From: Ceriagrion tenellum
Lineage: Eukaryota; Arthropoda; Insecta; Odonata; Coenagrionidae
DNA length: 64,000 bases
Reading direction: 5' to 3'
Assembly: GCA_963169105.1 (NCBI GenBank)
Contig: OY720636.1
Location: forward strand, 122,840,188-122,904,187
Numbering within the stretch: the stretch's first letter is position 1; each line of letters starts with the position of its first letter. The translations under genes were made by a program, and so were the position numbers. Positions 1-10,639 of this stretch are shown here, in pieces. The notes beneath the pieces were generated by a model. The model was not told where the DNA came from. It made no database searches and was given only the letters and a program-made list of their open reading frames with translations.

Positions 1-204
1 CTATTTAAGACCCTCTAGCCTCTGACCAGTGTTTATGAGCGTGTGACCAGTCGATTCTGGTCCCCAGGTCCAAGCTTCGCTGCAAAAGCAGTGATCTAAA
101 TTCTCCGTGGTCATTGTTCGATTGTTTGCGATCGCTTCCCACATGATTGAGCCCCACGCATCTCTCCATTCAATCGAGTGAAGTTCGATCCCTCTTCACG
201 GAGC

Positions 205-375
205 GGTCACGCCAGCGATGCGTGTGGGGGCGGGACGCACGGAAGGGGCGATCCATTGAATAATCCGTCTCCCACGGTCAGCGGGAAGAGGACGCGGGGG
301 TCCGGTCTTGAGGCGGGACGGCGCGGGCAGACGCTGGACCGGCGAGACGCCCTCCTCGCTCGGAATGGGGTGGAC
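205..375. other. GC-rich, CpG-rich block
   Basis: GC-rich island with many CpG dinucleotides inside AT-rich flanks. An open frame of 83 codons crosses it on the plus strand, but its arginine/glycine-rich composition simply mirrors base composition and matches no family I know. It could be a regulatory or promoter-like element; nothing in the sequence proves this. Confidence 0.5.
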
Positions 376-415
376 CCGCTTAACTACACTCCCATTCCTG
401 GAGCATTATTTTTTT

Positions 416-479
416 GGGACTCGACGTAAATTTCGTGGGTGTGACGTCAAGGCCCTCGAAAAATCTAAATCTTTTTAGG
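416..479 (+). repeat. Direct repeat, copy 1 (about 64 bp)
   Basis: This segment recurs in the same orientation at 1041-1105. The shared core reads GGGTGTGAYGTCAAGGCCC, followed by an AT-rich stretch ending in AAATCTTTT. A shorter related piece (CTGTGACGTCAAAATTTCG) follows at about 1127. The copies are about 625 bp apart. They could be ends of an old mobile element or a dispersed short repeat; I cannot assign a family. Confidence 0.55.
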
Positions 480-1040
480 TAGTATGAGCGAAAAATAATT
501 TTACTTAGAAATCAATGAATTTGGTCTCATTTTAGAGAAAACTTTCTCACCTATCCAAAGACACCAAAAATTCTATCCCTTACCCCGTTATTTTCGGAGA
601 TATTTGCCAAAATATACCAGCCCTTTTACATGGGAAATGGTACGTGTATGCACTCCAGAGAGACATAATTTACAAAATGAGGTATTTCTAACACTTAGAT
701 CTCGTAAAAAAAACTAACAGAGTGTAGTTTGTATGTTTCCTCAACTACATTTGAAAATTAATCATACTGTCACCGCATTAGGTTCTTGGGTATCACAAAA
801 AAACCTTCTGTTTTGAAGTAGTTGCAAACGCACTGCACGAAAAAAATGAGTCAAGTAAAAGACTAATTTAGATATTTTCATTTAATTACTTACAATTTTT
901 GTCATAAAACTATATTATTGCACCATTAATAATGCAATATTTGATTGATGTGTCTCACAGCTGGTGAAATTAAAAACGTACATATCGAATATGGTCTCCA
1001 TTATGACTAGGGAACTATCTGGCTTGGAGTATCTTAATTA
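480..1040. other. AT-rich, nothing recognised
   Basis: Unique-looking AT-rich sequence between two direct repeats. No coding signal, tRNA or element boundary was seen. Confidence 0.5.
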
Positions 1041-1105
1041 GGACTCGACGGAAATTTCGTGGGTGTGATGTCAAGGCCCCCCGACAAATATAAATCTTTT
1101 AAATG
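1041..1105 (+). repeat. Direct repeat, copy 2 (about 65 bp)
   Basis: Second copy of the repeat at 416-479, with a few substitutions, mainly in the segment after GGCCC. It lies about 80 bp upstream of the large inverted-repeat structure starting near 1186. The two may therefore belong to one composite old element, which is inference. Confidence 0.55.
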
Positions 1106-1185
1106 GTTATATTTCAAATTTTCATGGCTGTGACGTCAAAATTTCGTCACTCTTGAGCCTCGAATATTCCGAGGCCATTCAGAAA

Positions 1186-1955
1186 AGCATAAAACAAATG
1201 CAAAGAAGCAAATGATGGAGGAGATTTCTTTAATAAATCCAATGGATAGATCAACACGGGTGAAATGGGCCAGATATTCCATAGAAAAGGCAACTTAAGC
1301 GTTGAAAATGGTTAGAGTTTCAACTTTCATTTGTAAATAAACGTTGCTAGGGTAATATCCATCATGGTGACAAAATGATGAAGAAAGGGAGAAGTCTCTG
1401 CCATATTTATCCTCATTCGCATGCTACTTCTCGAGATGCCGTTCGTCGGACGTGACCGACTCAACATTTCATAACACTAGAAATTATACGGCAAGGGTAG
1501 GAAAAAATGTGTTAGAGGATTAGTCATACTAATGTAAGGTTGCCCGTTGCAAAAATGAGTCTGTTATGCGCATGATGTCCTCCGAATAATACAAGCAGCA
1601 AGCGACTCAAGCATTTGTATTGCCCTTTGCATGGGCAATGATGGATGAAAACTCAGACAATTTATTTTTTTGGAAACCACAAACTGAGGTCAAGTTGATA
1701 TTTTCATCCTTAAGCAATGTCATGCAACATATTTAATAGGTTATAATGAGTAAATTTGTATTGGAGAATAATATTTTGTTTACAGGGGAATTAACCCATG
1801 CAACATTTACTTACAAATGAAAGTTGAAACTCAAACCATTTTCAACGTTCTAATTGGCTTTTCCCTGGCAAACCTAGCCAACTTCGCCTGTGTTAATTGG
1901 ATTTACAAAAAAATCTCCATCGTTTGCGTCCTTGCCTTTCTGTTGTATTCCAAGA
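1186..1955. repeat. Inverted-repeat element, arms about 150-165 bp
   Basis: The left arm (about 1186-1355) and the right arm (about 1788-1955) are reverse complements with roughly three-quarters identity. The best-conserved part is a core at 1301-1340 matching 1809-1847, which contains GTTTCAACTTTCATTTGTAA. The loop of about 430 bp is AT-rich and unrecognised. Long terminal arms with no coding content fit a non-autonomous DNA transposon or fold-back element. No clear target duplication was found. An open frame of 62 codons at 1817-2005 lies mostly in the right arm and is not a gene. Confidence 0.6.
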
Positions 1956-3125
1956 CACAAAGAGTACTAAATGCACAATCCACTCTGTATCTTGCTAGCT
2001 CTTGATACAGTTAAAATTACGCCACTGGATTAGACTCAAACGATGCGCAGCGATAATTCATGTATAAATAGTACAAGGCTGGGGGTGACAGAAGAAATAG
2101 GCGAATAATGATAAGCCTACTCTTTAAGATTGATGAGATCTTGACTTCCAGGGCAATTTCATAAAATGATCCAATGTTGGTTGCTTGACCAATTTTGAAA
2201 ATTCTTTGTTCGCACATATATATTCTCATGTTTTGGCAGATAAATGTGACGATTATATAAACTTTATCCCGATTCATTTTCTCGTGGCAACCATTTTTCC
2301 AAGATGACGTACATATATTTTTGTTAATATTGATAATTACTTTATCCGTAACATCTCAAGAAATAACATGGACGAGGGACAGATGCTGAAAACTAAATTT
2401 TATCCTGGAACTAACCCTTTCTATTTTATATACTAACAAAAATATCTTCGTGCTCAAAATAAATCGTATTTAGACTTCACGCTCACTGTTGGGGGAGCTA
2501 TTAAAAATATATGGCTTAAAGAATACACAGATATTTAAGAAACTACGAAGTGTTAAAAGCTGGAGTTTTTAGATTCTACTCGTGAGAAAAATATAGTAGT
2601 TGTAAACAAGGTTGAGGTTCTAAATCAACCATTTTTATTGGTCTTGATTTCGATCGTTGGGTAAGCCATTGAACATGTGTGGTTTGCGGGCTAGAAAGAT
2701 ATGTAAAAGTAGAGCATATAGTTAATTCCATTGGGGGAACCCCGAGGGCTCCGCGGAGCACAGTTTGGGATACGATAGTGTAAAGGAACGAGGAAGGACA
2801 TAGTTTTAGTATAGCGAGTGTGTAATAACGAAAGACGCCAATCTTAGTGGCCTTACAGACAGTGCAAGCCTGGAAATAAAGGATTAGTGAAGAGTTTTCA
2901 ATGGAGTTCAGCCTTTTATGGTTTCACAACTAATGATTAGAGCACTAACGTGAGAACAGATTAGAGACGTTTGAGTTCACATTTTTGGGATGAGAACAGA
3001 GTGCTGTGCACGAGGAGACAACGTAAATAATATCACATATGATGAGGCCTGGAAGGAAGTAGCGAAAAAAAGGAATACGGCAGGAAAGATTGATTGAGGT
3101 GCTATTGCTTCGCCCTCTTTGGCAT
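1956..3125. other. No recognisable feature
   Basis: AT-rich sequence with only short chance open frames. I see no repeat pair, tRNA-like element or coding remnant here. Confidence 0.5.
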
Positions 3126-3975
3126 TCTACATCTACATATTACCATGCGAGCCGACGAATGAGCGTTCGCCAGAAGGTGTTAGGTCACCAGCCGTGTAAA
3201 GGATAATGTTTTGAGATGTGAATTTGTTAAATGTATTTGGGGAGCGTTTCGAGTCGAGCTCAGTTTTTATTATGATTCCATATTGTGCGTGGAAAGAACG
3301 AACTTTTGTACCTATCTGTTTGGCAATGTATCTCTCATATTTTTTTCGCTTCGATCGGACGTAGGGATGTAGTATGACGTTTTATGATGTAGGACGATCT
3401 TCTCTGTGTTGCTTTGATACACATTTGGTCTGAATTTCTCAAGCAAACTAAGCCTTGCGAGTAGCCTCCCAAATCTTTAGGGTTTTCTAACCTCATTCCT
3501 CTAAAAGCCGTGTGACATTACATGCTCGCTTTAGCAGTTTTTAACGAAGCGCGCAGCTTAATGTTATCGTTTATTAATTTTATCAGTTAAACCCTTCAGT
3601 TCAGGGTCCAAAATAATCGCGGTGTATTCGAGATGTCGCCTAACCAGAGCAAAGTAGCACCTCTCTTTTACATTTTAATCCGAGGTCCTTTCTGTTATAC
3701 GCGTGATAAATCCTAGTTTATTTTATGCTTTTCCGCATATGTTTTGTTTGTGTATTCCCCATGATGTATCTGAATTTCAAGATTCCAAGACTGTCTGGTG
3801 ATTTTATGTTTACTCCACCCATACTGTAGAAATGGCTTTTATGTGATGACTTTTGCACGAAGTGCACAGTGGTGCATTTACTAAGATTTAAATGTAGTCC
3901 TCACTCCTGGCACCACGAATGAACGTTGTTAAGGTCGGATAGTGGAAGTTCTAAGTCTACATCTTCACTAATTTC
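3126..3975 (-). pseudogene. Non-LTR (LINE) retrotransposon remnant, RT C-terminus and 3' end
   Basis: Read on the minus strand, this is the 3' part of a non-LTR retrotransposon ORF2. From about 3970 to 3800 the translation gives ELPLSDLNNVHSWCQE, a stop, then GLHLNLSKCTTVHF, the usual region after the catalytic YADD box with its W-C and K-C signature. At 3655-3603 it gives YFALVRRHLEYTAIILDPE, the strongly conserved LVRPHLEYA-type motif near the end of CR1/L2/Jockey-group reverse transcriptases. The 3' UTR runs down to 3126 and ends in a TAGATG-type short tandem tail instead of poly(A). Stops and frameshifts show it is dead. It is 5'-truncated: the catalytic motifs A to C are not seen. Three further pieces of the family occur in the window (12872-13350, 37615-37790, 58875-59385). 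The clade call is tentative. Confidence 0.8.
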
Positions 3976-5300
3976 GTGACATTGGGGATGATGCCTCCCA
4001 ACGAGGAGGGGGAGGCAAATACATGGCATTTAACCTTAGAGTGAAGCAAGTGTGTCCTTCTATGAAACGGTTCAGAGTATGGTATTGAGTACTTAAAAGG
4101 TGAAGATATTGGTAGTATTATCGAAAGTTTTTTGTCCAACCAGAACGACTTTTAATAGGCAGAATACGCCCCAGAATCCCAGAATCAGAATATGTTAGAT
4201 TGATTTTTTAGTAGTACAGTTTTATTAGTAATAGAATTTTTTTCCATCAGTAGCATGGGCTCATATAGGTTCCAAAAAAAATTATTTCAGTTAGCACTGT
4301 GCTAGACAGTCAAACTTTACCGCAGCAGTAAAACCATATTTGTTTAAATATCGATTGCTCGGAGCAATATAGTCCCCATTTCTCTAATTGGCTTCCGATT
4401 TTCGAGGCATCAATGTGGTTCTAATGTCCTTTTTTTGCTTGCTTAATGTGGATTAATGCCGGTATGGTTTCGAATGGAGGCGCGGTGGAAAAAAACCACC
4501 GGCGCAGAAAGGGTGAATGCAAAGTTAATTGGACAAAGCGACCGCGGAGGGGGATATCCCTGTGTTGTTCCGAGGGGAATATCCAGGGCAGAGGATATCC
4601 TTTAGGCTCATGTTAGCGGCAGTTGTCGGATATGTTTCTGTGGGAAAAGCGATCCCACCGTGTCGCGACAAGTCAATGTCAGAGCGCTGACGAGACGCTC
4701 TTTCGTCATGCTGGAAGGAGAGCAAGCTTTTGGGACTCGCTTCGTTGACCGAGAGTACATTTTTATGAGTAGAATTACATCAGGAGCCATTCCCTCCGAA
4801 ATTTTATCAGCAATTTCTATTTAATTGTGAGTTTCAGTTTTCGGCGGATTGTTTCGAGAAAGAATTTTTAAAAATTACTATGTTGTAATATCCTCTCTCG
4901 GTGAATGAAGCAAAATCCGCGTCAAGTTCATTAAATTGAAGAGCGCTTGCAAATTGCTTGGTTTGTCTCGATCATGATGCTTAAGAGCTAAATGAAATTC
5001 TTCAGTGATGTATATTTTCAAGGTAAATGTGGACAATGCTTCTTGGTAATTTTATCCTATCACGTTACGTCTCACCATTTTCTCGTATATTTTCAAGATT
5101 TCAAGCTGATCGTCAATGATGTGATTGTGGTAAAATACATAGAATATTTCATTATATGTCTAGATTTTTCTCTCTAATTCAGAGCCGGAAAATATCGTTT
5201 GTCGGATTCTTTTTATATCTAACATTTACATGTTCTGATTGGATGAGCAAAATGTCGAAATCCTCAGAAGATTAAATTCATGGCTATATATATCGTAGTG
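3976..5300. other. No recognisable feature
   Basis: The LINE may continue slightly upstream of 3976, but I could not follow its frame. The rest is AT-rich, with a slightly more GC-rich patch at about 4470-4730 that carries only composition-driven short frames. Confidence 0.45.
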
Positions 5301-5406
5301 AATGAAGTTTACTTTGTTATTCCAAATAAAAGATATGTGTGATGACTCAGATTTTGACGTGATGTCTTCAGTAAATTTTATTTGGAATAACTTAGTTACT
5401 TTCATT
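5301..5406. repeat. Small fold-back (arms 30 bp)
   Basis: Arms 5301-5330 and 5377-5406 are near-perfect reverse complements, sharing GTTATTCCAAATAAA. The spacer is 46 bp. The downstream text (TAAATTCCACGAAGTCACACC, about 5420) resembles the text beside the larger palindrome near 6885, so the two may be members of one fold-back family. Confidence 0.6.
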
Positions 5407-5728
5407 TACAATTTTGAGTAAATTCCACGAAGTCACACCTTGGATAACCGAGTTTATTAATAGCTGTAGAAATAACACTGCTCCGTCGTTTGTAATTAAT
5501 TAATGAAAAGAATAATTACAATATAATTCCTTGTCAGTTCCCTAATCGATTTATTTTGCGTAAATGTTAAGTTAGACTGCAGCCCTTAGGCAATTTTAAT
5601 AATTTTCATCAAAGTCGCCAGAATCCATCATTTTGTTACCCCCAATTTCCTCTCTTTCATTGTAATGAAATCAGTTTCTGAATTTTTTATTTGATAAATT
5701 ATTATTTCAAGACTTTTGTATTATGTTA
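5407..5728. other. No recognisable feature
   Basis: AT-rich intervening sequence with no supported feature apart from the short similarity near 5420 already noted. Confidence 0.5.
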
Positions 5729-5833
5729 AGTCTTAATATCGGCAAATTTTATTTCATTTTGAATATATAATGAAACTGGGAAACATGAATTTAGTTTACT
5801 TTGAAAACTCGGCAAAACGAGGAAAATACTTTC
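5729..5833 (+). repeat. Dispersed direct repeat, copy 1 (about 105 bp)
   Basis: Matches 7055-7156 in the same orientation at high identity. Shared landmarks are TTTCATTTTGAATATATAAT and TTTGAAAACTCGGCAAAACG. The two copies bracket about 1.2 kb that contains two hairpin structures. No family assigned. Confidence 0.65.
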
Positions 5834-6146
5834 TGATCGCATTTGGCATTGCTCGTTGAAAAACAATGCCACTGGCTGACAGTTAGCTTCGAACAAAGTC
5901 AACTTCTAAACGCTTAATCTGTTATTCACATAATTTTAAATGTTTTCCACAGCTCGTAATCCAATTACATAGATGTGCTCCTCATTAAGGTTGCGACAAC
6001 TATTCACATATTTTGACGTAGCTTTTTTTTGATCGTAATCCGTGCTCTGATGAAAATTTCCTGCCCTCTTAGTGCCATAATGTCGGCAGTTTTTCCTACA
6101 TTGTACTATTCTCCCTATTTCATTTCTTTTCCAATATTTTTTTACG

Positions 6147-6198
6147 CTTGACTTCTTGATTTCATGCTCCGCGAAGCATTAAATCAAGAAGTTGACAA
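6147..6198. repeat. Hairpin, 12-16 bp stem
   Basis: ACTTCTTGATTT at 6151-6162 pairs with AAATCAAGAAGT at 6181-6192, and flanking CTTG/CAAG extends the stem. The loop is 18 nt. It may be the remnant tip of a larger inverted repeat. Confidence 0.55.
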
Positions 6199-6691
6199 GA
6201 CGACTGCTGCTATGTTTCGCTACCACTATAGTGCGTAGATTCTTAGCTCGCATTGGGATCTTTTTAGGACGTAGAACTTTCAAAACCTAGCGAAACGAGG
6301 GGATTAGACTGTTGGGGGTGGAGGGTCAGAAAACCTTACTAAGCTCTTCCAACGCAAACGCTTCGATGAGGGTGATGATTCACCACTGTCTGCCGTCCCT
6401 TTTCGACTCTTCTTACGATGAGGCCTCAGGATAAAGTCCCTGGTAAATTCATAGCGATGGGTTATTTCAAGTGCTTGTCTATTTATGTGTGTGGGCATTG
6501 CCTTTTGAACGAAGTAGATTGGTTTTCCTGCCTCTCCAGCTCTCACATTTGCTACCACCCTCTCTTTCCCTCAGTCCTTTCTCTCTCCAATATTATCTCA
6601 TCTCCTTGCCGCTCAGGTTTACGCTAGGAACTTATGCTAGATTCCTAGCCTGTACTGTGACCCCGAGTGCGCCATAAGTTTGTGAGTTGTG

Positions 6692-6875
6692 GACATGACG
6701 AAAAAGAAAAATCTCTTAGTAAATTCCACACTTAAAAATTTTATTACCGACCTAGTTTTTTACCTAGGGACCTAGGTAAACCTTTGAAAATGATTGCTAG
6801 GCATTCGAAACCTAGGTCAGTAATAAAAGTTTTAAATGTGGAATTTACTAAGAGATTTTTCTTTTTCGTCATGTC
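6692..6875. repeat. Near-perfect palindromic element (184 bp)
   Basis: The arm from 6692 (GACATGACGAAAAAGAAAAA) is almost exactly the reverse complement of the arm ending at 6875. Pairing continues inward for roughly 60 bp to the CCTAGGTC-type sequences around 6749 and 6821. The short centre repeats CCTAGG motifs. The arms are far more similar than chance or old decay would give, so this is a young or gene-converted fold-back element. No protein is encoded. No unambiguous target duplication was identified. Confidence 0.75.
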
Positions 6876-7054
6876 TGCGGTAACATTCCACAAAGTTACG
6901 CCTTCAACCATTAAGTTGTGAGTTATGTGTGTTTGGACGCAAACGATTTTATTGCTCTTTTAAATGAAAAAGCGGTGGATTAATGCATGTTTATATTGCT
7001 TTTAAAGTTACTTTAGATTCACCTACTCCACTTCTATCTCCTTCTTTCAATACG

Positions 7055-7156
7055 CAAAGTCATACTATCGGCACATCTTATTTCATTTTGAATATATAAT
7101 AAACTAGAAAACATGAAGTTTGTTCACTTTGAAAACTCGGCAAAACGAGGACTATA
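7055..7156 (+). repeat. Dispersed direct repeat, copy 2 (about 102 bp)
   Basis: Second copy of the repeat at 5729-5833, slightly shorter through small deletions. It is followed immediately by a GC-rich block. Confidence 0.65.
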
Positions 7157-7246
7157 TTTTCAAGCCTCGCTGGTCTCCCCCGGGATATTTTGTGAGAGCT
7201 TTGCGCATACCCTTTTCCGATGCCATTAGCTCTTCCCCGTTGAATA

Positions 7247-7525
7247 TTGGTACCGCGGGCATATAAGTCCTCTCATGAAGGGGGAATGTGGGCGTGTTTT
7301 CAATTTTCCGCCCGCCCTGGTCACCGCTCCCTCAGTTTTCGGACGGTCGTCGGTCACGCTCGCGCGGTTCCGAAATCGCTCGCTCAGCGCACTCCACGCC
7401 CGCGATCGCTCGTCTCGTCTCTTCTTTTTTCTAAAGGACCACGGGACGACGGCGCGCGGTGAGACAAAATGGGGCCGCGAGGAGGAGGGCGCGGCGCGGC
7501 GGGTGGCGATAATGGGATGCACGCT
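7247..7525. other. CpG-rich GC block
   Basis: Dense CpG and GC-rich text (GCGCGGCGCGGCGGG near 7490) within AT-rich flanks. Open frames of 71-135 codons exist in several frames on both strands at once, which is typical of GC-rich DNA that lacks stop codons. None resembles a known protein. It may be an orphan CpG-island-like regulatory element, which is inference. Confidence 0.5.
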
Positions 7526-8131
7526 TCGGGGTTTGGGACGGAGGGAATATTGTTTTAAATGGATTCCATTTATCGGGGCCGTAATGCGATATGTGCGTTG
7601 GGGGGAAAGTTCATTGAAAATTAATTCGAGGAAATCGTGGGAACCTAAACGATATTTCTTTGGGCTCTTGTGTTCGTGTTGAAAGGAGGAAGCTTTTATT
7701 TGACGGGTTTTAAAGGTTACTGCTGCTAACTTTTCTGAGTTATTAAATTGTCATTTATTGGAAATTTTCATTTTTATTCCCCGAAATATTTTTGAATGAA
7801 TAAATGTGATTATTTGTTGAGTGAGTAACCTTTCACATTTTTGCTTTTCATTCGGAAAAAATTATATTTTGGACATGATAAAATGCCAAAAGGATGGAGG
7901 GAGCCTCTGCGTTACATTAATCAACTATTGCTTAGACAGTTTTACCGTATTGAATGCATTTCGAGAACGCAAAGAAGTTTAGAAAACAATAGCACCTCCA
8001 ATGCTGTACTCGTTCGCTCTTTAATTTTACTTTGTCCAAAATCCTGTCTTAAATAAATTATAATAAACTTTTCTTGCATGTAATTTCATCTAAATAAGTT
8101 ATCGATTAGAGTGATCTAAATCCAGCTTTTA
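7526..8131. other. No recognisable feature
   Basis: AT-rich; one chance frame of 71 codons. Nothing supported. Confidence 0.5.
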
Positions 8132-8640
8132 AAAAGTATAACTGCTTGATACATTACCATCAGCTGTTTTGAGGAGTTAGAATTTAAATCAACCATTATT
8201 GATTTGATGCTACTCGCTTTGTTGAAGTTCTTTGTCCGCTTTTGTTTTACCAAGAAATTTCGACAGATGAGTGTTATATGAACTATAATATAAGTAAAAA
8301 TAATGAAAAGTCTTCCTATTCCCTGGTGTCATTTTTGGTTCTTCACATAACTGGAAAGCAAAATGGTTTTTTAGTCAAACTGTAATAATCTCATGATAAT
8401 CTAGACGTAAAGCCGCCATGCTTGGATGACACATTGAGTATGATTGCTGCAGAGAAAAATGCAATCGTTTCCCAAATTGCCATTCTTATTAGCTACGATT
8501 TGCTGTAATAACGTTTTCGTAAATTGAATATTTTTTAACGTAAGGTATTTTGTACGCTAAAGTGTAACTGTTTGATACATTATCGTAAGACTTTTTTGAG
8601 GAAATAGTATTTAAATGAGCCATTACTGATATGATGTAAC
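8132..8640 (+). repeat. Pair of diverged direct repeats (8132-8215 and 8558-8640)
   Basis: The two segments share an ordered series of short matches: GATACATTA, TTTTGAGGA, ATTTAAAT and the following CCATTA-TGAT-TGATG. They are offset by about 426 bp. Similarity continues weakly downstream (GTTGAAGTTCTTT against TTCAACTTCTTT). This suggests an old tandem duplication or two copies of an old repeat. Confidence 0.45.
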
Positions 8641-9321
8641 ACGTAATTGTCTTATGAATTCAACTTCTTTGAAATGTACCTATGCTGTACCGGTTGTTGT
8701 TATGTTCAAAATTTCCTCCAATTAATCGATTGTTCCCGTAACTTGTAAGCACTCTAATGTTCACTCGGGATCGTTTTCAGTATATTTTTAATGCCAGTAA
8801 TTATTCTAAACCCTCGAGGTTGATTTCATCTGGCCCTCACGTTACGAATTCCAGTTGGAAATATCTTTAGAGTTCATCACACAGGATAAAGTTTTTTTTT
8901 TAATTTCCTGGCTTTTATTTACAATATTGCCATTCCAGTGAAATTAGTCATGCGATAAAATTTTTCCTCATCAATTTCATTTATCTCATTCTCATTTAAA
9001 GCACAATTTTTTTTAAATTCAATCAATAATGTCTCCATCTTAACTCTTACAATTGTAATTGGTATAAGCCTGTGATTTGTTCAACCAATTTAAAAACATT
9101 GATCGTAAAATAAACCTGGTCGGTTTATAAAGAAACTGGTTTGATTTATTCGTCCGTGGGTAGCATTAACCTTTACACCTTTCACAACATCTTTCATTTT
9201 ATCCATTAATTGCTGTGCATTAAAAGCCCGCTCCAAATTTTAGGGTCTCTGTCCGTGGAGAATGTCTTCAACGCCTGCGGAAGGGACCGAACCCGCTATC
9301 ACACAACGCCCTATCTCACTC
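8641..9321. other. No recognisable feature
   Basis: AT-rich, without supported features, up to the left end of the element at 9325. Confidence 0.5.
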
Positions 9322-9324
9322 TAA

Positions 9325-10140
9325 GGCCATGTAACACGGCACGATTTCCTTGCGATCCCGCCGAGCGCGATGTAGATCTCGACAACATCGACTATGTGTT
9401 GTTTGGTGTTTCATACCCCTCGACGCTGTCTCGACTAGGGGTCGATGACCATGAGACGCGTCGAGTGAAGTTGAGAGAGCCTCTACTTTCACTCGACCAT
9501 TGAGTGCAAGTCACCAATCACAAAGCCTCGATCCGTCACGTGACCGTGCGCGGAAAACCTGGATGTATGGAAAACCTGAAAAGGCAATTATTCACAAAGA
9601 TGGCGTCTAGTCCTCGCGTTGTGAAGTGGTCACAGGAAGAGGTAATTAAGTATATTTAAAGAATACAAAACTTGACTACCGAAAGAATAAAAAAGAAAAT
9701 TACTTTGTACAAAGCCCTAACCTTAAATTCTTAACCCTATATAAAAAAAACTTGAAACTATTTCTACTAGTTAAAGAAACTACGCTTTAAATTAATGAAT
9801 GACGAAATTAAGACTATGAATCTAAAGTGTAAAATAAGAAAGCTATCATAAACAAGGTAAAATGCGAAAATCGCCGGCAAATTTCAACGTAGTCACTCGG
9901 TCACACAATCGCCATCAACTGAATACCTGTTTTTTCAACTGAAGGGCGAAAATGACGAAGAAATACCATTGGCTGAGGAAGTCGTGACGTGTTTTGGTCG
10001 GACACGACAAAAACCTCGTCGAGGCGACCCTGTCGAGGGGTGGTTGTACTGTGTTTCATGGGTCGCCGTCGATTTTTGAGTGAGGGTCGTAAGATCGCGC
10101 TCGGCGGGATCGCGAGGAAATCGTTCCGTGTTACAAGGCC
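9325..10140 (+). mobile_element. PIF/Harbinger-like non-autonomous DNA transposon
   Basis: The ends form long terminal inverted repeats. The left end runs GGCCATGTAACACGGCACGA then TTTCCTTGCGATCCCGCCGA. The right end is its reverse complement with few changes, about 48 bp in all, with further diverged similarity inside (CTCGAC motifs). The flanks are TAA on the left (9322-9324) and TTA on the right (10141-10143), compatible with the 3-bp TWA target of PIF/Harbinger elements after one substitution. The element is about 816 bp, so no transposase fits. Inside lies a short exon-like ORF (9600-9641) resembling the start of a Myb/SANT protein, the accessory gene that Harbinger elements carry. That supports an internally deleted derivative. 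Superfamily assignment is by inference. Confidence 0.6.
9600..9641 (+). pseudogene. Possible first exon of a Myb/SANT-like accessory gene
   Basis: ATG at 9600 opens 14 codons, MASSPRVVKWSQEE, ending exactly at a good splice donor (GAG|GTAATT at 9641/9642). Without splicing the frame stops soon after. A lone tryptophan in a basic-W-[ST]-x-E-E setting is how many Myb/SANT-like domains begin, and PIF/Harbinger transposons encode such a protein beside the transposase. No second exon was found before the right terminal repeat, so the gene is presumably deleted. The match is very short, and chance remains possible. Confidence 0.35.
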
Positions 10141-10359
10141 TTAACCCTCGCACGTTTGTACCCACCACTCTTTACAACCCCCGGACTTACTCATTCAGCC
10201 CACGACCATTTACTCCAATATTATTGGAAGTTTTTCGCTGAAGCGGGAGAAGAAAAAAAAGATCACCCGCAATTACGCACCTCGCGATTGACGCACACGA
10301 TCGGAAATTTTTATCCCCTTCATTTTTTTTAAATTTCAAGAGATCCTTTTTGGAAAAGG

Positions 10360-10590
10360 GCGAGCGCACGTCCGCTTAGCGAACGCGAGCATCGCTTACC
10401 AAATCTCAGGATACCCCTTTTACCTCTCAAATCCCTCCAATGCTTTAAATATCGCCGCTTCAATAAAAATATCGCGTACGCGCGGGGACAAAGCGCGCGG
10501 TTGCGGGGCGACTACCGCTTCCCCGCGACCGCGGAGACTCCGCGGGCGTAGTCGAAGGTCGGCCAACCGTGACGCCCGCTCGAATAATTT
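10360..10590. other. CpG island with GC stem-loops
   Basis: One of the most CpG-dense stretches of the window. It contains the 13-bp hairpin at 10496-10533 (CGCGGTTGCGGGG against CCCCGCGACCGCG, one mismatch, 12-nt loop). Directly adjoining is a second short palindrome, CCGCGGAG-ACT-CCGCGG (about 10529-10545). There is no coding similarity. The two stems overlap and would be mutually exclusive. Confidence 0.55.
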
Positions 10591-10639
10591 TTTTCTTTCA
10601 TTTTATTTTTATTCTGAATATATTTGGTCATTTGGAACA

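Noticed and set aside
7275..7682. 135-codon plus-strand frame in a CpG-rich block
   Set aside because: Frames are open in several phases on both strands over the same bases. No family resemblance, and the GC-rich composition explains the lack of stops.
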